A stretch of DNA of 64,000 nucleotides from JALZUV01 sp964654855 (GTDB lineage Bacteria; Pseudomonadota; Alphaproteobacteria; Rickettsiales; JALZUV01): assembly GCA_964654855.1 (NCBI GenBank), contig CAZZJS010000001.1, forward strand, positions 248,001 to 312,000. Reading direction: 5' to 3'. Within the stretch, counting starts at the first letter, position 1. The number at the start of each line of letters is the position of its first letter. Under the pieces are notes generated by a model. That model was given only the letters and a program-made list of their open reading frames with translations. It ran no database searches and was not told the origin of the DNA. Positions 60,801-64,000 of the stretch are shown here, piece after piece. Position numbers and translations under genes: made by a program.

Positions 60801-61568
60801 TTATGCCTCGACAACGGCCTTCATGCTTTTTGCTTGATCAATCCAGCTATTAACACTGTCAGTAGAAGGTACTTCTGGTGCGATAGAGCGCTTGCCAGCT
60901 GTATTGGTTTCTTCCATTTTTGTGATGAAACTGCTGCTATCTTGCTTGGCTAGGTCAGCTACGGTTTTAAGGCCGCTCTTATGCATTAGCTCTGCAGCTT
61001 GATGATCAACGCCATCGACACGCAATAAGTCTGACATGCTTGCCCAGCTATCAACCATTTTAGGGCGGACGGCAATTTTTGCGGCAATGGAAGAACGCTG
61101 AGAGGCAAGGTGACCATTCTTAAGGAAATCAGCAATTGTGTTAATGTTAATATCACGCAGAGCGATACCTGTTTTAGGGCCAACACCTTCTAATGTTTCA
61201 ATTTCATAGCCTTTACCATTTAGGTTCACAGCCGTGTCCAAATCCACATCGCCAGTTACTTGTGCAGCTGCTGGCTTGCTTGGCGGTGGCGGAGGTGGAG
61301 TTGCCACACTTGCTTCCTTTTTAACCGGAGGAGGTGGCGGAGGAGGTGTTTGTGTGGTTCCTGCTGCAAAGCTAGTGGTTGATTTGCTTGGTAAAGGAGC
61401 GGGCGGAGTCTCTTTAAGAGGCGTAGGTTTTACAGGGTTAACCTGTACGGTTTTTTGTTCATGAGTGTTTTTCGAACAACTCGCTCTGCCCAATAGCCAG
61501 CCTAATAACAGGCCGAGCAGAAAGGCAATCAAAAGGCAGAAGAGGATTTGTAAAATCAGGTAAGTCAT
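60801..61568 (-). CDS. membrane-anchored DUF4332-like (helix-hairpin-helix) protein
   Basis: A 255-residue protein. An N-terminal helix (LQILFCLLIAFLLGLLLGWL) anchors it. A Lys/Pro-rich linker with runs such as TPPPPPPPVK follows. The C-terminal half contains HhH-like motifs IETLEGVGPKTGIALRDINI and LLRVDGVDHQAAELMHKSGL, typical of DUF4332. Such domains can bind DNA or proteins; the location of the soluble part (cytoplasm or periplasm) is unclear. It lies 10 nt downstream of the OmpA-family gene and is probably cotranscribed, forming a two-gene envelope unit. Confidence 0.78.
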   Translation of the reverse strand: MTYLILQILFCLLIAFLLGLLLGWLLGRASCSKNTHEQKTVQVNPVKPTPLKETPPAPLPSKSTTSFAAGTTQTPPPPPPPVKKEASVATPPPPPPSKPAAAQVTGDVDLDTAVNLNGKGYEIETLEGVGPKTGIALRDININTIADFLKNGHLASQRSSIAAKIAVRPKMVDSWASMSDLLRVDGVDHQAAELMHKSGLKTVADLAKQDSSSFITKMEETNTAGKRSIAPEVPSTDSVNSWIDQAKSMKAVVEA

Positions 61569-61578
61569 AAATTTTCCC

Positions 61579-62319
61579 TTATTCTATCGGTAGAACGTTA
61601 AATTCGATACGACGGTTTTTGGCGCGACCGTCTTTTGTTTCATTTGAAGCAATCGGATTATTTGAGCCATTGCCAATGGCTTCAATTGCTTGTGGAATTT
61701 TTGCTGTTTCGCGCAGGTAAGTGGCTACAGATTCAGCACGTGCCTGACTAATGCGCTTATTAGTGGCTTGAGAGCCGGTATTATCTGTATAACCGTTAGC
61801 CACAATACGAGACTCAGGACAGTTCTTTGCCGTTTCACCAATCTGCTTGAGCAATTCAATACTCTTAATATTGATTTGTGCGCTTCCCGAAGCGAATTGG
61901 ATAGTCTTGCCTTGCATCAAATGGGCTAGGTCGTCTTCACATTGTTTGTTAACTTCTTCAACTGTGATTTCTGGTGCTACAATTGCTTCCACAATTTCTT
62001 CTTCTTGAATAACGGGCTCTGGCTCTGGTGCAGGTGGCGTCGCAACAAGAATTTTATTTTTGACGGTGCGAACCCCTTCAACATTACGAGCTATTTTTTC
62101 AGCCTTTAATTTTTCTTCAGCGGTTTCTACAATGCCAGATAGAGTGATGTCACGTCCGTCAATTGTGCTGTTAATTTTAGAAAGTTGTTGTGCATCAAGC
62201 GCCGCTTCAGTGCGCGTCTGAACATCGACAGGGATTTCTTGAATGTGCTTCTTAACGCATAAGTAAGCAAGGATGATCGCAACGATAATACCAAAAAAGA
62301 GGATTAATGCTCGGCTCAT
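61579..62319 (-). CDS. BON and OmpA-domain membrane-anchored protein
   Basis: A 246-residue protein with an N-terminal anchor (LILFFGIIVAIILAYLCVKK). A BON domain (residues about 40-90: ALDAQQLSKINSTIDGRDIT, EKIARNVEGVRTVKNKILV) is followed by a Pro/Glu linker. The C-terminal OmpA-like peptidoglycan-binding domain has KTIQFASGSAQINIKSIELL, SRIVANGYTDNTGSQATNKR and SNETKDGRAKNRRIEFNVLP. It likely holds the inner membrane to the cell wall or lipids. It is not Pal, because it lacks a lipobox. Confidence 0.9.
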   Translation of the reverse strand: MSRALILFFGIIVAIILAYLCVKKHIQEIPVDVQTRTEAALDAQQLSKINSTIDGRDITLSGIVETAEEKLKAEKIARNVEGVRTVKNKILVATPPAPEPEPVIQEEEIVEAIVAPEITVEEVNKQCEDDLAHLMQGKTIQFASGSAQINIKSIELLKQIGETAKNCPESRIVANGYTDNTGSQATNKRISQARAESVATYLRETAKIPQAIEAIGNGSNNPIASNETKDGRAKNRRIEFNVLPIE

Positions 62320-62499
62320 TTACCTATTCCTGTCCTGTAGTGAAACTTCTTATTTTCAGCTTGTTAGCATACTCTTTTTACAATGCATAATGATTTTGCG
62401 AAAAAGTTTTCTTTGCGTGAGGGGTAAAATACTCTAATGCTGTTGCAGAAGTTTGCGGATTACCCGTGACTATAACTACCGCAGTAAAGGATTTTTAAT

Positions 62500-62712
62500 A
62501 TGGCTACGGGTACAGTAAAATGGTTTAACCCAACTAAGGGTTACGGTTTCATCACTCCAGACGAGGGCGAAGGCGATGTGTTTGTTCACATTAGCGCTGT
62601 CGAAAAAGCAGGTCTACGTGGCTTGGATGAAGGACAGAAGATTTCTTTCGAAGTGGAAGAGAACCGCGGTAAAGAAGCGGCAGCTCAGCTTGAATTGGTT
62701 GAAGCAGCTTAA
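62500..62712 (+). CDS. cold shock domain protein
   Basis: A 70-residue CspA-like OB-fold protein. RNA-binding motifs are KGYGFITPD (RNP1) and DVFVHI (RNP2). It starts MATGTVKWFNPTKGYGFITP. AGGA stands 8 nt before the ATG. A 180-nt upstream gap without a gene leaves room for the long 5' leader common to cold-shock mRNAs; I see no clear riboswitch-like fold. A terminator follows at 62734. Confidence 0.95.
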   Translation: MATGTVKWFNPTKGYGFITPDEGEGDVFVHISAVEKAGLRGLDEGQKISFEVEENRGKEAAAQLELVEAA

Positions 62713-62733
62713 TTCGCTTACTTTTTGATTGAT

Positions 62734-62768
62734 AAAAACCCTTGGGGATTATTCTTCGAGGGTTTTTT
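62734..62768. terminator. bidirectional hairpin terminator between cspA-like gene and lolA
   Basis: AAAAACCCTTG and CGAGGGTTTTT form an 11-bp stem (one T-G pair) around a 12-nt loop. A T tract follows on the plus strand (T6) and the A tract serves the minus strand. The right arm lies inside the last codons of lolA, whose stop is at 62749-62751. Confidence 0.75.
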
Positions 62769-63384
62769 CTTGCCCAAAATCAGAGCCGAAGCGGTTTGAC
62801 TTTTTGTTCTTACCGCCAATGCGTGGGTCTTTAAATTTAAACACGGCATCTTCCAATGCTACATCCTCTTTCACATTCTCTAGCGTAATTTGTGTGACGA
62901 GCTGCGTCGTATCCGTCACTACCAAATGTGTGAGCTGCATCGGGTTTTTCTTAAACACCATGCCAAGGCTACCTTGTTCAGGCGCATCTTTTTCTTCGAG
63001 CGTTACGGTGATAAAACCTTTCTCATCATAATGTTCAGACACCACTAAGTCAGAGCTCTCAAAATCAATATTTTGACGAGATAGAATGCCCAGAAGCGTA
63101 TCATCCAACGGAATATCACTCACTTGATTGAGTTCATAATCATAATAAGTAAGGTAGTTGCCGCGTGTGACCATCAAGATTGGGGTAGGGGGATTATACT
63201 GCCAGCGCATTTTTTTAGGACGTTTTAGCTGAAACTTACCTGTTGAAATCGTGCCATCCGGTGCGAGCTGTTTAAAATCAGCCACCATGGTTTTGAGTTC
63301 AGTGAGATAAGCCTCAACTGCTTGAATTGAGGCTTGTGCCTGAAAAGCAAAGCAAGAAATCAATAAAAATACACTAAGCCGCAT
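62749..63384 (-). CDS. lolA: outer membrane lipoprotein carrier protein LolA
   Basis: A 211-residue periplasmic chaperone. Signal peptide LSVFLLISCFAFQAQA, then the LolA fold: YLTELKTMVADFKQLAPDGT, KFQLKRPKKMRWQYNPPTPI and LTYYDYELNQVSDIPLDDTL. It ferries lipoproteins from LolCDE to the outer membrane. Its last codons overlap the cspA-side terminator. ispG overlaps its start by 11 nt upstream on the same strand. Confidence 0.9.
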   Translation of the reverse strand: MRLSVFLLISCFAFQAQASIQAVEAYLTELKTMVADFKQLAPDGTISTGKFQLKRPKKMRWQYNPPTPILMVTRGNYLTYYDYELNQVSDIPLDDTLLGILSRQNIDFESSDLVVSEHYDEKGFITVTLEEKDAPEQGSLGMVFKKNPMQLTHLVVTDTTQLVTQITLENVKEDVALEDAVFKFKDPRIGGKNKKSNRFGSDFGQEKTLEE

Positions 63385-64000
63385 CTTTTGCTCCGTAGGT
63401 TGTGTCTACATATTCTACGACCATCTCTTGAAAATCCTTCGCTATAGTTTCACCACGCAGGGTTTTAACTTTCTTGCCATCTACAAAAACGGGAGCGGCG
63501 GGAGACTCGCCCGTGCCGGGTAGGCTTATACCGATATTAGCATGTTTGCTTTCGCCTGGGCCATTGACGATACAGCCCATCACAGCGACTTGCATCGTTT
63601 CTACTCCTTCATATTGCCCGCGCCATACAGGCATTTGATTGCGCAACCAGCCTTGAATATCATCCGCTAGCGACTGGAAGAAGGTACTGGTCGTGCGCCC
63701 GCAACCGGGGCAAGCGGTGACTTGTGGTGTGAAAGCGCGTAAGCCGAGCGCTTGTAAAAGCTCCTGACAAAGGGTGACTTCTGTAGTCCGGTCTCCGCCC
63801 GGTTCCGGCGTGAGCGAGGCGCGAATCGTGTCGCCAATGCCTTCTTGCAATAAGATACCGAGCGCAGCGCTAGAAGCGGTAATGCCTTTAACCCCCATAC
63901 CAGCCTCGGTCAGGCCAAGATGGATAGGCCAATTACCTGCTTTGGCCAATGCACGGTTGGTGGCAATGAGTTCCTGCACCTTACTGATTTTAGCTGAAAG
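63374..64000 (-). CDS. ispG: 4-hydroxy-3-methylbut-2-enyl diphosphate synthase, C-terminal part (runs off right edge)
   Basis: The frame is open from the window edge to the stop at 63374, giving about the last 208 residues. It shows the IspG/GcpE signatures HLGLTEAGMGVKGITASSAA, LTPEPGGDRTTEVTLCQELL and CPGCGRTTSTF, whose cysteines help bind the 4Fe-4S cluster. VAVMGCIVNGPGESKHANIG supplies the further conserved Cys and Glu. The enzyme makes HMBPP in the MEP pathway, as do ispE and downstream ispA elsewhere in the window. The stop overlaps the lolA start by 11 nt. Confidence 0.96.
   Translation of the reverse strand, partial: LSAKISKVQELIATNRALAKAGNWPIHLGLTEAGMGVKGITASSAALGILLQEGIGDTIRASLTPEPGGDRTTEVTLCQELLQALGLRAFTPQVTACPGCGRTTSTFFQSLADDIQGWLRNQMPVWRGQYEGVETMQVAVMGCIVNGPGESKHANIGISLPGTGESPAAPVFVDGKKVKTLRGETIAKDFQEMVVEYVDTTYGAKDAA

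Noticed and set aside
1..64000. tRNA, rRNA, CRISPR arrays, insertion sequences
   Set aside because: Reading both strands of the gaps, none longer than 300 nt, showed no cloverleaf, repeat-spacer array or transposase. Covariance-model or repeat searches could not be run.

Overview
The window is a gene-dense bacterial chromosome segment, almost certainly from an alphaproteobacterium of moderate-to-low GC. The evidence is a separate F0 operon atpI-atpB-atpE-atpF'-atpF with a duplicated b/b' stator, the ruv/ybgC/tolQRA neighbourhood, an alphaproteobacterial-type AddB, lolA next to ispG, a cysI-cysG(N)-cysH-cysD sulfate assimilation operon with a CC/CxxC-type reductase, a CtrA-like TTAA-N7-TTAA site, and an inner membrane ETF-ubiquinone oxidoreductase. 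I cannot name the genus. The gene set (PutA, AstA, sulfate assimilation, MEP isoprenoid pathway) suggests metabolic competence rather than a strongly reduced endosymbiont. I found no tRNA, rRNA, CRISPR array, integrase or transposase, and no gap between genes longer than 300 bases.

Layout. 1-4.2 kb: a minus-strand run with an outer membrane barrel-type gene broken by an in-frame amber codon, a family 2 glycosyltransferase, astA and the N-terminal part of a gamma-glutamyltranspeptidase. 4.2-12.6 kb: F0 ATP synthase, a DsbA-like protein, a DciA-like protein, rnhB, a lytic transglycosylase, a family 4-like uracil-DNA glycosylase and ETF-QO. 12.6-23.5 kb: a TPR lipoprotein, ispE, tolA/tolR/tolQ/ybgC, a UDG-like protein, ruvB, a LOG-family gene, ruvA and a DASS transporter. 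23.5-26.6 kb: two large unrecognised paralogous membrane proteins. 26.7-35.8 kb: recR, ispA, xseB, a RimB-RimK fusion, an RNA methyltransferase and the cys operon. 35.9-48.8 kb: a CheA-like protein without its kinase core, putA with a tiny lipoprotein behind it, an envelope operon (grpE-ftsX-SanA-like-plsC-GT-C), rph-rdgB and a DsbD-redoxin pair. 48.8-55.7 kb: a tightly coupled operon of four unrecognised membrane proteins plus a RepA-like AAA ATPase gene. 55.8-64 kb: addB, an M20 peptidase, a LexA-fold XRE regulator with its own apparent operators, an HhH/OmpA pair, cspA, lolA and the C-terminal part of ispG.

The strongest candidate for an undescribed system is the set of seven genes at 23.5-26.6 kb and 48.8-55.7 kb. 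Six encode membrane proteins that fall into two new-looking paralogous families: family I (525, 499 and 593 aa) and family II (418, 338 and 350 aa). The seventh encodes an AAA ATPase. All four transcription units of this set carry the same upstream element, TAACAYT(T)CT, preceded 11 nt upstream by a degenerate copy (TNAC type). In three of the four, a -10-like hexamer lies 18-19 nt downstream. This is the arrangement expected for an OmpR/PhoB-type response regulator, and it links two loci 22 kb apart into one probable regulon. Two of these genes, and the LOG gene, have a TATAAT/TATATA-like hexamer exactly 6 nt before the start codon and no good ribosome binding site, which suggests leaderless mRNAs. 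Function remains unknown.

A second, independent observation is the XRE/LexA-fold regulator at 59.9 kb. It has lost both catalytic residues of the S24 autoprotease and is bracketed by matching 19-bp inverted repeats.
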